DNA of 64,000 nt from Gandjariella thermophila (GCF_005405885.1 NZ_BJFL01000022.1:35663-99662); one strand, 5' to 3'; counted from the first letter of the stretch, positions 42,374 to 50,965 are shown. The notes: a model not told the origin generated them from the letters alone. Numbers and translations: made by a program.

Positions 42374-43981
42374 GTGAAGGAGCCGACGAAGCAGCAGCCC
42401 GGCGAGCAGCCGCCCGAGCCGGTCACGCTGCGCCAGCTCGTCGGGCATCCGGTGCTGGCCGGCGCCGAGCACGCCGGCGGCGCGTCCCTGGACCGGCAGG
42501 TTCGCCGGGTCAGCGTGCGAGCCGGGGTGGACCCGGCCGGGCTGGGCAGCGGTGATCTGATCGTGGTGAGCGGGGCGGTGGACGCCAGCGGCTGGCAGGT
42601 GGAGGCTGGCATCCGGCGGTGCGCGCTGGCCGGGATCGCCGGGCTGGTGCTGCCCGTGCGGGACCGTGGACCGCTGGCCACCACCGTGCTGCTGGCCGAG
42701 CGACTCAACCTGCCGCTCGTGCTGCTGCCCGCCGACGCCAGCCCGAACGACGTGGCGCTGCGGCTGGCGCAGCTGGTCGCCACCCCGGAGGTGGTGCGCT
42801 CGGAGCAGGTGCTGCGGTTCGTCCGCCGGATCCGTGGCCAGGTGGACAGCCTGGAGGCGGTGACCACCGCGGTCGCCGAGGTGATCCACGCTCCGGTCAG
42901 CGCGCTCGGCCCGGACGGCGCTCTGGTGCATGGCCGGCACGGCCCGGCCTCCTTCCGGCGCGACCTCAACCTTCCCCAGGTGGTCGTCGAGGGTGAGTTC
43001 ACCCACGTGATCCAGCCGGTCAGCGTCGGGTCGGCGCCGCTGTGGCTGGTCGCCGCGCTGAGGCTGCCCGCGCCGGCGCAGGTGGAGGTGGCTCAGGCGG
43101 TGCTGGCCACCGCGGAGCCGTGGGCGATGTCCTGGCTGGCCACTCGGCGGCTGGCCGCCGAGCGGGACGCCAGGGCGCGCACCACGCTGCTCGCCGACCT
43201 GCTGCGGCTGCGGGAGGACGCCGGGACGGTCACCCGGCACCGCGCGGCGATCCTCGGCTGGCGGCTGGACGGTTGGCACACCGCCGCCTACCTGCGCCGG
43301 CTCAACGAGCCGCCGACCGACAACCTCACCGACCGCGACGAGATCGCGCGCGCCCTCGCCCAGGCCGGCATCGACGGCCCGCTGGTCGAGCAGTCCGACG
43401 GCTGGGTCGCCTGGCAGACCGTGCGCGACGAGCCGTCACCGCAGGAGGTGAAGGTCGTGCTCGAGGCGGTGCGCCGGACGCTGGCGCTGCTTGGCTCGCG
43501 GATCGAGCTGGCCGCCGGGGTGGGGCGGCTGCACCCCGGCATCGGCGGCTTGGCACGCACCGTGGACGAGGCCCGCGAGGCGGCGCTGTCCATCGACCCC
43601 ACCTCGGTGGACGTCAGCCAGGACCCGGCCGCACGCGTCGCGCACATCGACGCGCTGGGAGTGGGCCGCCTGGTGCGTGCGTGGACGCGGTCCCGGTCCG
43701 CGCGGGCACTGGCCAACACCCTGCTCGCGCCCCTGGCCGACCAGGAGACCCTGCTCGCCACGCTGGACGTGTACCTGGAACACGAGTCCTCGGTGGTGGC
43801 CACGGCCGCCGCGCTCGGCCTGCACCGCAACACGGTGTCCGACCGGATCGCCCGCACCCAGCGCATCCTCGGCGTGGACCTGCGCGACCCGGACGACCGG
43901 CTCGCCGTCGAACTCGCCTGCCGGGCCCTACGCCCCAACGTGCGGCGCACGAGTAGCAAATCGCAAATTGCAAATAGCTGA
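42374..43981 (+). CDS. PucR-family transcriptional regulator
   Basis: 535 aa. N-terminal PucR sensor domain (VTLRQLVGHPVLAGAEHAGG), GGDEF-like middle (CdaR type), C-terminal HTH_30 (LDVYLEHESSVVATAAALGLHRNTV, ILGVDLRDPDDRLAVELA). Such proteins activate purine and amide catabolism, so control of the upstream hydantoinase/DUF917 genes is likely. GTG 42374 has GGAGAGG at eight bases; GTG 42341 is open too but badly spaced. The last nine residues (SSKSQIANS) are encoded by a 7-bp tandem repeat and differ from normal PucR ends, see 43956-44085. Confidence 0.92.
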   Translation: MKEPTKQQPGEQPPEPVTLRQLVGHPVLAGAEHAGGASLDRQVRRVSVRAGVDPAGLGSGDLIVVSGAVDASGWQVEAGIRRCALAGIAGLVLPVRDRGPLATTVLLAERLNLPLVLLPADASPNDVALRLAQLVATPEVVRSEQVLRFVRRIRGQVDSLEAVTTAVAEVIHAPVSALGPDGALVHGRHGPASFRRDLNLPQVVVEGEFTHVIQPVSVGSAPLWLVAALRLPAPAQVEVAQAVLATAEPWAMSWLATRRLAAERDARARTTLLADLLRLREDAGTVTRHRAAILGWRLDGWHTAAYLRRLNEPPTDNLTDRDEIARALAQAGIDGPLVEQSDGWVAWQTVRDEPSPQEVKVVLEAVRRTLALLGSRIELAAGVGRLHPGIGGLARTVDEAREAALSIDPTSVDVSQDPAARVAHIDALGVGRLVRAWTRSRSARALANTLLAPLADQETLLATLDVYLEHESSVVATAAALGLHRNTVSDRIARTQRILGVDLRDPDDRLAVELACRALRPNVRRTSSKSQIANS

Positions 43982-44085
43982 TTGCCCGGCAATGTCGGGT
44001 GCCCGATGCCTTGCCGAAGCGCGCCGAACTCGCCTGCCCTCTTCTGCCCTCTTCTGCGCTCTTCTGAAGCCTTCTGAAGCTTTCT
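43956..44085. repeat. Composite repeat: 7-bp tandem, hairpin, 10-bp tandem
   Basis: Three parts in a row. GCAAATC/GCAAATT/GCAAATA (43956-43976), a 7-bp unit three times inside the pucR 3' end. A nested hairpin at 43987-44016 (CGGCAA...TTGCCG outside, TCGGG-TG-CCCGA inside). Five 10-bp units of the form G-N4-CTTCT or TTTCT at 44036-44085. The tract is less GC-rich than its surroundings and looks inserted. It may also terminate pucR transcription. Confidence 0.75.
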
Positions 44086-44669
44086 GAACTCGCGCCGGCC
44101 CGACCCGAGCCGTCCATCGGGGCAAACCGCTGAATTTTCAACCGTTCCGGCGGATAATCGGGTTGCCGAAGGGGTTCGTGCTGGCCCGGGCTGCGGCCGC
44201 GCGATGTGGGTGTGCGATGTGCCTGCCTCATCTGGTCCCGCCGTGCAAATGGCCCATGGACCGCATGTGCGTGCGTGGCTACCGTGTGCGGTGCTCGACC
44301 GAGGCTTCGGTCGTCGCGCCGGGATATCGGTACGCGGTCGTTGCCGAGGCGGTGGGTGAACGCGGTAGTAAGGGGAACGCGCGAATGGCCGCACCTCTGG
44401 AAAAGCCGATTGCCTGCCCACGATGTGGCACTGGAACGGAATAATCGCGGGACGTCGGGAATGTTGTCGCATCGCGCCGCGCCGCGTCTTGGCGGTTTCC
44501 GCCGGGCAACCGGAGCACCCGGGCCGGGCGCCGGCCCGGTCACGCGCCCCCTCGCGCCGGTGACGCGGGCATGGACGCCGCAGAGCGATCGCGCAACGCC
44601 CCCGCCGCACCCCGCGGCCTTGCGACCGCGCCGGGTAGCTCACCGTGTACCAGGAGGAGGCGTGACCAC
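44086..44669. other. Gap after the composite repeat
   Basis: About 580 bp with several short open frames on both strands, none with a ribosome binding site plus coding look. Mixed, lower GC than neighbours. GGATAATC near 44151 could belong to a promoter. Nothing further supported. Confidence 0.5.
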
Positions 44670-45002
44670 ATGGTGGTAGGCAGGCCCGACCAACCCGGCG
44701 AGCACGTCCGGCTCGAGCGGTCTTCGGGCCGTGATCGAGCCACGGTCGACCCGTTCGGCCTCGAAACCTGCTATGAGGTCCCGGCCCGCGACAGGTTCGG
44801 GCGGCCGCACAAGCTCCGGCTGTGGCCGGAGCGCGGCACGATCGCGCTCGACTGCGCCCCGGCGGACGGTCCGCTGTACGTCGACGTCGCGCATGCCGGT
44901 GAACTGCGGAGTTTCCTGAGCGCGAGCGCCTACCGTGCGGCGCTCCTCGCGGGCGAGTCGAACCTGCGCGAAGCGGACGGAGCCGCTGATGACTGCGCGT
45001 GA
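44670..45002 (+). CDS. Small hypothetical protein (110 aa), first of a coupled pair
   Basis: GGAGGAGG sits nine bases before ATG 44670, a strong signal. The product is soluble: LETCYEVPARDRFGRPHKLRLWPERG, ALDCAPADGPLYVDVAHAGELRSFLSASAYRAALLAGE. The last segment looks like the effector part of small actinobacterial regulatory proteins, but no family is certain. The downstream gene starts 14 bases before this stop, so both are made together. Confidence 0.7.
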   Translation: MVVGRPDQPGEHVRLERSSGRDRATVDPFGLETCYEVPARDRFGRPHKLRLWPERGTIALDCAPADGPLYVDVAHAGELRSFLSASAYRAALLAGESNLREADGAADDCA

Positions 45003-45198
45003 CCCGCTGTCCGCGACCGTGTGGGCGCAGGTGGCCGGCACCATGCTCGGTGAGGCGTGCGCCAGCGACGGCATCAGGGTGCCGGGCGACGAACTGCACC
45101 GCTGGGCGGGCGCGCTGGGCACCATCGCGGTGGCCGTGTCCCGCTACGTCTCGCGTACCGAAGACGTTCCGAGCCAGCGGAACCCTGCGGACCACTAG
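44989..45198 (+). CDS. Small hypothetical protein (69 aa), second of a coupled pair
   Basis: ATG 44989 overlaps the preceding gene and has GGAG six bases upstream. Sequence TVWAQVAGTMLGEACASDG, HRWAGALGTIAVAVSRYVSR suggests two helices, the second somewhat hydrophobic. Family unknown. The overlap argues for a partner of the 110-aa protein, in the style of actinobacterial regulator/small-partner pairs. Confidence 0.65.
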   Translation: MTARDPLSATVWAQVAGTMLGEACASDGIRVPGDELHRWAGALGTIAVAVSRYVSRTEDVPSQRNPADH

Positions 45199-45384
45199 CT
45201 CGCACCGAGGGTCAGCCCTCCGCCGGCGCCGCGCGGCGCGGATCGGACGGCGACGGTCGTCGGGCGGGAGGCCGACGAACGGACGTGGTCGGCGGGCCGC
45301 GCGTGCTGGTACCTCTCGACGGGGCCAGGGAAATCGGCGGCAAGCCAGGAGACGTCTCCGTCTCGTCGAGCCAGGGAGAGCGCC

Positions 45385-46026
45385 ATGCTCGGTGGAAGGG
45401 TCGGCCGGATCGCCGGCGCCGTGATCACGTTGGTGCTTCCGTTGCTGGGCGGGGCGATCGCCGAGCCGAGCGCCGAAGCGGCGCCGCCGTCCCCGCACGC
45501 CGCGCGGATCGTGTACTACGACGCCAGCGGCGCGGCGGAGTTCAAGCAGGCCGTGGACGAGGGCGCACAGGCGTGGAACGCGGCCGTGCACAACGTCCAG
45601 TTACGGCCGGCCGGCCCAGGCCAGGCGCAGGTGACCGTGCTGGCCGACGACGGATGGCCACGCACCGAACCGAGCGGCCTCGGCGCCGGCACCGTCTACA
45701 TGGGACGCGAGGCGGTGAGCGAGGGCTTCTACCCGCCCCGAATCGCGGCACACGAGTTCGGCCATATCCTCGGCCTGCCCGACAACCGCAACGGCCGGTG
45801 CGACTACCTGATGTCCGGGCACAGCTCGCCGACCTCGTGCCGGAGCACCACGCCGCACCCGAGCGAGGCGCAGCAGGTGGAGCAGAACTTCGCCGGCGGG
45901 TCCGCGGCCTACCGGGTTGCCGCGGTCAAGGGCGACGACGGGTGTTTCCGGGCACCCGAATCGTCCGAGCCGTCGGCAGCGCGGGGCGGCACCGCTCGCG
46001 CGGCGGGCGCACGGCACGCGGCGTGA
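45385..46026 (+). CDS. Snapalysin-type secreted zinc metalloprotease
   Basis: 213 aa. Signal peptide (IAGAVITLVLPLLGGAIA, cleavage near AEAAP), then an M7 snapalysin domain: ARIVYYDASGAAEFKQAV, and the zinc motif HEFGHILGLPD starting at His123 with the extra Asp ligand typical of snapalysins; DYLMSG is the Met-turn and two Cys flank it. A hydrophilic tail of about 30 residues follows. Extracellular proteolysis of milk-type proteins is known for the family. GGGAGAG precedes ATG 45385. Confidence 0.92.
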   Translation: MLGGRVGRIAGAVITLVLPLLGGAIAEPSAEAAPPSPHAARIVYYDASGAAEFKQAVDEGAQAWNAAVHNVQLRPAGPGQAQVTVLADDGWPRTEPSGLGAGTVYMGREAVSEGFYPPRIAAHEFGHILGLPDNRNGRCDYLMSGHSSPTSCRSTTPHPSEAQQVEQNFAGGSAAYRVAAVKGDDGCFRAPESSEPSAARGGTARAAGARHAA

Positions 46027-46069
46027 CCGGCCGGCGCGTCCGGGCCCGCACCGGGCGCGGCGCGAGGCG

Positions 46070-46729
46070 TCACGACGAGCGCTTCACGGCGTGCTCGGCG
46101 GCCGGCCAGTTCGCGCGCAGCCGGTCCAGATAGGACTGTGCCTGCGCACCCGGTGGCACGCCGCGGGCGAATGCCCGCATGTTGCCGACGCCTGCGTTGT
46201 AGCCGAGGGCGAGCAACTCGTCCCTCGTGTAGGTACCGGGCGATTTCGCGGGCAACTCGTTGGCCAGGTCGTGCAGGTACCACGCGGCCGCCTCGATGGC
46301 GAGATCCGGGTCGTCGGGCAGCTCCTGCCAGTCCCGGTTGGCGAAGTCGCGCCCGCGCCTGGTCTGGTCGTACGTGGCCCTGTGCATGTTGGCGACGCCG
46401 AGCGCGGCGTCCGGTTTGATGTTCAGCCACGCGCGCTCGGAACCGGGATCGTGCGGCTTGTACGACTCGTTGTAGAGGATCGCCATCAGCAACGTCGGGT
46501 TGATCCCGGCCTGGTGGGCGCGCGCGACGACCTGAGTGGCGAACCGCGCCGGGTCCGCCTCGGCGGGCAACGCCGGCCCGGCCGGGCCGGGACTCGCCGG
46601 AGCGGGCGACGCGGCGGGCGGCACGGCGCCGGTCCGGCCGGCGTCGGTCCCGGTGCCGGTGGGCTGGCATCCGGCGGACGCGGCCACGACGGTCACCACG
46701 GCAAGCCCGGCCAACCACTGCCGACGCAT
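46070..46729 (-). CDS. Lipoprotein lytic transglycosylase (SLT domain)
   Basis: 219 aa. Lipoprotein signal with lipobox ASAGC (Cys21), then a Pro/Ala linker and an SLT goose-lysozyme-like domain: ARAHQAGINPTLLMAILYNES (catalytic Glu in NES), NIKPDAALGVANMHRATYD, LGYNAGVGNMRAFARG and AQSYLDRL. Cleaves peptidoglycan glycan strands at the outer face of the membrane. ATG 46729 chosen for the lipobox spacing; the frame is open 54 bases further. Convergent with the snapalysin gene. Confidence 0.9.
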   Translation of the reverse strand: MRRQWLAGLAVVTVVAASAGCQPTGTGTDAGRTGAVPPAASPAPASPGPAGPALPAEADPARFATQVVARAHQAGINPTLLMAILYNESYKPHDPGSERAWLNIKPDAALGVANMHRATYDQTRRGRDFANRDWQELPDDPDLAIEAAAWYLHDLANELPAKSPGTYTRDELLALGYNAGVGNMRAFARGVPPGAQAQSYLDRLRANWPAAEHAVKRSS

Positions 46730-46837
46730 CCGCACCCCCGTCTCCTCCCTACCCGGCGGCGACGGTAGCAGCCGGATGACCACCGGCGCCCGCGGAGCGC
46801 CACCCGGTCGGCTGGCGCGGAACGGGCGCGCGGGGAG

Positions 46838-46980
46838 TCAGGAGAGGTGCGGGAGCACCTCGGCGGCCAGCCGTTCCATCTGCTCAGCCTCGTCGAAAAG
46901 CGGGTTGAGCAGGATCATCTCCGCGCCGGCCTCGGCCACCTCGCGCAGCCCGCGCACACAGTCGTCCGGGGTGCCGGCGA
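46838..46980 (-). pseudogene. C-terminal remnant of an LLM-class flavin oxidoreductase
   Basis: The last 47 or so residues (AGTPDDCVRGLREVAEAGAE, MILLNPLFDEAEQMERLAAEVLPHLS in part) match the end of luciferase-like F420/FMN oxidoreductases, normally 300-350 aa. Everything upstream is gone: the PrmC-like gene begins its 3' end 20 bp away. So the insertion or deletion joined the two. Not functional. Confidence 0.7.
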
Positions 46981-47000
46981 CGGCCCGAAGTGCGCCGCGA

Positions 47001-47849
47001 TCACGACGGCGCTGACCCGGCGGAGCCACAAGCGCCGGCGCTTCCGACCGGCCGGGTGCCGATCACCACGGTGGCGCCCACCGCGTCGGAGTGAGCCACC
47101 CGAGGCGCCAGGTCGTGCGCGGCGAAGGCGGCGAGGGCGGCGGGTGCCTGCCGTTCGCCGGTCTCGATCAGCAGGTGACCGCCCGGCGCCAGCCACCGTG
47201 GCGCCGCCGCGGCCACCCGGCGCAGCACGTCCAACCCGTCCGGCCCGCCGTCGAGGGCCGCCCGCGGTTCGTGCACCCGCGCCTCGGGCGGCATCAGCCC
47301 GATCGCCTCGGTGGGCACGTAGGGCACGTTGGCCACCAGCACGTCGACCCGGCCGCGCAGCGTGGCCGGCAGTGGTTCGGTCAGGTCGCCCTGGTAGACC
47401 CGGCCCCCGGCGGGGGCGAGGTTCCGGCGGGCGCACGCCACCGCCGCGGGCTCGACATCGACCGCGTGCAGCTCGACGCGGCCCAGGGCGGCGGCCAGCG
47501 CGGCACCGACCGCGCCCGAGCCGCAGCACAGGTCGACGGCGACGGCGCCCGGCGCCGCGAGGTCAACGGCCAGGCGGACCAGGAACTCGGTGCGCCGGCG
47601 GGGGACGAACACACCGGCGTCCACGGCGATCCGCAGGCCGCAGAACTCCGCCCACCCGAGCACGTGCTCCAACGGTTCGCCGGCGACCCGCCGCTCCACC
47701 AGGGCGTCAAGCTCGGCCGCGGTGCGGGCCGCGGCGACGAGCAGCGCGGCCTCGTCCTCGGCGAACACGCAGCCGGCGGCCCGCAGCCTGCCGACGGCGG
47801 AAGCCCGGGTCGGCGGCGTGGACGGCGAAGAAGGTGGGGAGGCTGGCAC
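47001..47849 (-). CDS. PrmC-related protein N5-glutamine methyltransferase
   Basis: 282 aa. HemK/PrmC-type fold: RRVAGEPLEHVLGWAEFCGL, VPRRRTEFLV, SAM motif VAVDLCCGSGAVGAALA, and NVPYVPTEAI in place of the canonical NPPY, the variant seen in the actinobacterial PrmC-related subfamily. Probably modifies glutamine in a translation factor or another protein; the housekeeping prmC is elsewhere. The last 15 residues (Ala/Gly/Ser-rich) look like read-through into the junction with the LLM remnant. GTG start. A 16-codon ORF with a strong ribosome binding site lies just upstream. Confidence 0.85.
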   Translation of the reverse strand: MPASPPSSPSTPPTRASAVGRLRAAGCVFAEDEAALLVAAARTAAELDALVERRVAGEPLEHVLGWAEFCGLRIAVDAGVFVPRRRTEFLVRLAVDLAAPGAVAVDLCCGSGAVGAALAAALGRVELHAVDVEPAAVACARRNLAPAGGRVYQGDLTEPLPATLRGRVDVLVANVPYVPTEAIGLMPPEARVHEPRAALDGGPDGLDVLRRVAAAAPRWLAPGGHLLIETGERQAPAALAAFAAHDLAPRVAHSDAVGATVVIGTRPVGSAGACGSAGSAPS

Positions 47850-47868
47850 GGGAACGCCGCGGGGGTGA

Positions 47869-47919
47869 CTATGCCGCGCCGCCGTGCGGGGAGAGCACCC
47901 GGTCCGACCGTGCGGTCAT
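47869..47919 (-). CDS. Possible 16-aa leader peptide
   Basis: ATG 47919 is preceded by GGGGAGGTGAG, one of the best Shine-Dalgarno sequences in the window, and encodes MTARSDRVLSPHGGAA then stop, 20 bp before the PrmC-like gene. It may be a leader or coupling ORF. Too short to judge by composition. Confidence 0.4.
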   Translation of the reverse strand: MTARSDRVLSPHGGAA

Positions 47920-48090
47920 GGGTCTCACCTCCCCGGGGCCGCCGCTGGAAACGGGGCAACACTACCGGAACCGGCGGCCGGCGGGCGCCGCCGTGGCGCT
48001 CCTGCCCGCGCCGGCGCGCCGCCGCGTCGCCTATCGTGGGGCGGTCGACGTCCCGCGTGTCGCCCGCTGAGTCGCGGAGAAGGTGAGCCG

Positions 48091-49392
48091 ATGACCGCCG
48101 ACTCCTCCGGGCGTTCCAGCCCCGAAAGCGCCCCGGAAGGCGTCTCGAACGTCTCCGAACGGCGCCCTGCCCGCACCCCCGGCTCCGAAGGTCGCTCCGA
48201 GGGGGTCGCCGCGAGAACGGCCGGGCGCGCGCGGCTGCTGCCGCTGTACGCGGCCGGGTTCGTGACCGCGTTCGGCGCGCACAGCATCGCCGCCAGCCTG
48301 GGCGCCTACACCGGCGGACCGCACGCCTCGCTGCTCGCGCTCGGCGTGCTGCTGGCCGCTTACGACGGTGCGGAAGTGCTGCTCAAACCGGTGTTCGGGG
48401 CGCTGGCCGACCGGATCGGACCGCGGCCGGTGCTGCTGGGTGGGCTGCTGGCCTTCGCCGCCGCCTCCGCCGCGTTCGTGCTCGCCGGTAGCCCCGCGCT
48501 GGTCGGCGTGGCTCGGCTCGGGCAGGGCGCGGCCGCCGCGGCGTTCTCCCCGGCCGCCGGCGCGCTGGTCGCCCGGCTCTCGCCCGGTATCCGGCACGGC
48601 CGCGCGTTCGGCGGCTACGGCGCCTGGAAGGGGCTCGGCTACACGCTCGGCCCGCTCGGCGGCGGGGTGCTGATCACCCTCGGCGGGTTCACCCTGCTGT
48701 TCGGCACCCTCGCGGTGCTGGCCCTGGCGGTCGCCGGCTGGGCACTGCGGGCGGTGCCGGCCGCGCCGCCGCTGCCCCGCACCCGGCAGACCGTGCTCGC
48801 GCTGGCGCGCCGGCTGGGCCGGGGCAGCTTCCTGCGGCCCACCGCGGCCCTCGCCGCGGTGACCGCCGCGCTGGCGGTGGGCGTCGGGTTCCTGCCGGTG
48901 GCCGGTATCGACGCCGGGCTCGGGCCGCTGGCCACTGGTGGGGCGGTGTCGCTGCTGGCCGCGTGCGCCGCCCTGGTGCAGCCCAGGGCGGGGCGTGCCC
49001 GCGACGCCGGCCGCCTTCCCGACGGCGCCGGCATGGCCGCCGGGCTGGGGCTCGCCGCGGCCGGGCTGGCCGCCGCGGCGGTGTTGCCGGGCGCGGGCGG
49101 GATCTTCACCGCCGCCGTGCTCGTCGGCGTCGGCACCGGCGTGGCCACCCCGCTCGGATTCGCGCACCTGGCCGCCACCACACCCACCGAGCGGCTGGGC
49201 CAGACCATGGGCGCCGCCGAGGTGGGCCGTGAACTCGGCGACGCGGGCGGCCCGCTGGTCGTGGGCATGCTCGCGGCCGGGCTGTCGCTGGGCGCCGGCC
49301 TGGCCGGACTCGCCGTGCTGCTCGCCCTCGTGGCCGTCGCGGTCGCCGGCGCCCATGCCCCGCCCGCGGACACCTCGCCCGGCCACCCGTGA
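48091..49392 (+). CDS. MFS transporter (drug/metabolite efflux type)
   Basis: 433 aa, about 12 membrane helices after a 50-residue hydrophilic N-terminus. Motif A-like LADRIGPRPVLLGG after helix 2, GVARLGQGAAAAAFSPAAGALV (helix 4), GRAFGGYGAWKGLGYTLGPLGGG (helix 5, antiporter-like motif C region) and a second-half repeat ending VGRELGDAGGPLVVGML. Proton-driven efflux of small molecules likely; substrate unknown. GAAGGTGA precedes ATG 48091. TATCGT at about 48034 could be its -10. Confidence 0.9.
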   Translation: MTADSSGRSSPESAPEGVSNVSERRPARTPGSEGRSEGVAARTAGRARLLPLYAAGFVTAFGAHSIAASLGAYTGGPHASLLALGVLLAAYDGAEVLLKPVFGALADRIGPRPVLLGGLLAFAAASAAFVLAGSPALVGVARLGQGAAAAAFSPAAGALVARLSPGIRHGRAFGGYGAWKGLGYTLGPLGGGVLITLGGFTLLFGTLAVLALAVAGWALRAVPAAPPLPRTRQTVLALARRLGRGSFLRPTAALAAVTAALAVGVGFLPVAGIDAGLGPLATGGAVSLLAACAALVQPRAGRARDAGRLPDGAGMAAGLGLAAAGLAAAAVLPGAGGIFTAAVLVGVGTGVATPLGFAHLAATTPTERLGQTMGAAEVGRELGDAGGPLVVGMLAAGLSLGAGLAGLAVLLALVAVAVAGAHAPPADTSPGHP

Positions 49393-49550
49393 CCCAACCG
49401 CCAGGCGGCCGGCGCCCGTGCCCGCGCCGCGCCCGCTGCGTACCCCGATGGCGCGTGCAACCCTTTCCGGGTGGGAGGATGGCGGTGGCACCGCCGCCAT
49501 CCGGTTGTCGGGTGCGAGCCGCGGTGCGTTCCACAGAGGACTGAGAAGCG

Positions 49551-50603
49551 ATGTCGGGTGCCGAACCACTGACCTGGCGCGCCGCCCTGACGGTGTGGGA
49601 CATGCCGCTTCCCGCGGCGGTTCTTCTCGTGCTGGCCGCCGCGCTCTACCTGTGGGGCGTGACCAGGGCCGCGCGGTGGCCGTGGCCCAACACGGTGTCC
49701 TTCCTCGCCGGGCTGCTGGTGACCGCCGTCGCGGTGGGCGGCAGCGTCGGGGTGTACAGCCACGTGCTGTTCGTGATGCACATGGTCCAGCACCTGGCCC
49801 TGATCGCGGTGGCACCGATCCTGCTGGTCCTCGGGCACCCGCTGGAGTTGCTGCGCCGCACGACCACGGGACGGCCGCGCGACCTGCTGCGCCGAGCCGG
49901 GCGGAGCCGCGTCGTCACGGTGGTGACCCACCCGCTGGTCGTGTTCGTCTGCTACGCCGTCGTGGTCTTCGGCACCCACCTGACCGGCTTCCAGCAGGGC
50001 GCCATGACCGTCCCGGCGCTGCACCCGGCGGAGGAGGTCCTGTACCTGGCCAGCGGCTATCTCCTGGCCCTGCTGGTGCTCGGCGACGGGCCGCTGCCGC
50101 GCCGGTTCCCCTACCTGATGCGGGTGGTGTTGCTGCTGGTGGGCATGGTGGTGGACACCGTGGTCGGCGTCACCCTGCTGATGACCACGCACGAGCCCTT
50201 CCCCGCCTACGCCGAGATGGCGCGTACCTGGGGCCCCGATCCGCTCACCGACCTGCACTGGGGCGGCGCGCTGATGTGGGTCGGCGGCGACGGGTTGATG
50301 ACCGCGCTGGCCATCGTGGTGATCGCGGCGTGGCTGCGGTCCTCCGAGGGCGGCGATCTCGGACCCTGGCTGGAGGCGGCCCGGCGGTCCGCGCTGCTCG
50401 GCACCGGGGCGGGAGAAGGAGCCGGCGCGGACCGCGACACCGCGCCTGCCGGCACCGCCGACATCGACGAGGACGAGGAGGCGCTGCGCGCCTACAACGC
50501 GATGCTCGCCCGGCTGTCCGCGACCGAGCGGGACCAGCACCGCCGCGGGCCGGACGCCGGGACCGACCGCGGTCGCCCCCGGCGACCGCCGTCCACGGAG
50601 TAG
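49551..50603 (+). CDS. Cytochrome c oxidase assembly protein (caa3 CtaG type)
   Basis: 350 aa, seven to eight membrane helices. CtaG (caa3_CtaG) marks: SHVLFVMHMVQHLALIAVAP with the paired His, GHPLELLRR, THPLVVFVCYAVVVFGTHLTGFQ, HPAEEVLYLASGYLL and MTTHEPFPAY. Assists copper loading or assembly of haem-copper oxidase. A hydrophilic acidic C-terminal extension of about 80 residues is present, as in other actinobacterial members. GAGGACTGAGAAG lies before the ATG. YggT follows after 25 bp. Confidence 0.9.
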   Translation: MSGAEPLTWRAALTVWDMPLPAAVLLVLAAALYLWGVTRAARWPWPNTVSFLAGLLVTAVAVGGSVGVYSHVLFVMHMVQHLALIAVAPILLVLGHPLELLRRTTTGRPRDLLRRAGRSRVVTVVTHPLVVFVCYAVVVFGTHLTGFQQGAMTVPALHPAEEVLYLASGYLLALLVLGDGPLPRRFPYLMRVVLLLVGMVVDTVVGVTLLMTTHEPFPAYAEMARTWGPDPLTDLHWGGALMWVGGDGLMTALAIVVIAAWLRSSEGGDLGPWLEAARRSALLGTGAGEGAGADRDTAPAGTADIDEDEEALRAYNAMLARLSATERDQHRRGPDAGTDRGRPRRPPSTE

Positions 50604-50628
50604 CGTGGCCAGCACGAAGGAGTGCGCC

Positions 50629-50904
50629 ATGAGCCTCATCGGAACCGTACTCGGCTACGTCCTGACAGCGTTCGTCGTGCTGCTGCTCGCCCGGCTGGTG
50701 CTGGACTGGGCGGGTGTGGTGACCAGCGGTCCGGCGTGGATGAGCCGGGCCCGGGCGCTGGCCCGCGCTGGGACGGAACCCGTGATCGCACCGGTACGCC
50801 GGGTCCTGCGGCCGGTGCGGGTCGGTGGGCTGTCGATCGACCTGGCGTTCACCGCGGTGTTCCTCGTCGCGCTGGTGCTGCGCTCCATCGCCTTCAACCT
50901 GTAG
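50629..50904 (+). CDS. YggT-family membrane protein
   Basis: 91 aa with two membrane helices (LGYVLTAFVVLLLARLVLDW; LAFTAVFLVALVLRSIAF) and the family middle VIAPVRRVLRPVRVGGLSIDL. Function not settled; linked to membrane protein/division or osmotic adaptation. AAGGAG is well placed for ATG 50629. Probably transcribed with the CtaG gene. Confidence 0.9.
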   Translation: MSLIGTVLGYVLTAFVVLLLARLVLDWAGVVTSGPAWMSRARALARAGTEPVIAPVRRVLRPVRVGGLSIDLAFTAVFLVALVLRSIAFNL

Positions 50905-50951
50905 CGGTCGGTGGACGACCGCGGTCGGGCGGGAGCGGGCACCGGGCCGGC

Positions 50952-50965
50952 GTCAGAACGCTGAC
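50952..50965. promoter_or_regulatory. Small inverted repeat upstream of the STAS gene
   Basis: GTCAG-AACG-CTGAC, 48 bases after the YggT stop, within a 264-bp gap before the STAS gene. Could be an operator or weak terminator. Confidence 0.3.

Noticed and set aside
44163..44444. 93-codon Cys-containing frame (CPRCGTG near the end)
   Set aside because: No ribosome binding site or upstream promoter, mixed composition; the CxxC pair alone is not enough.
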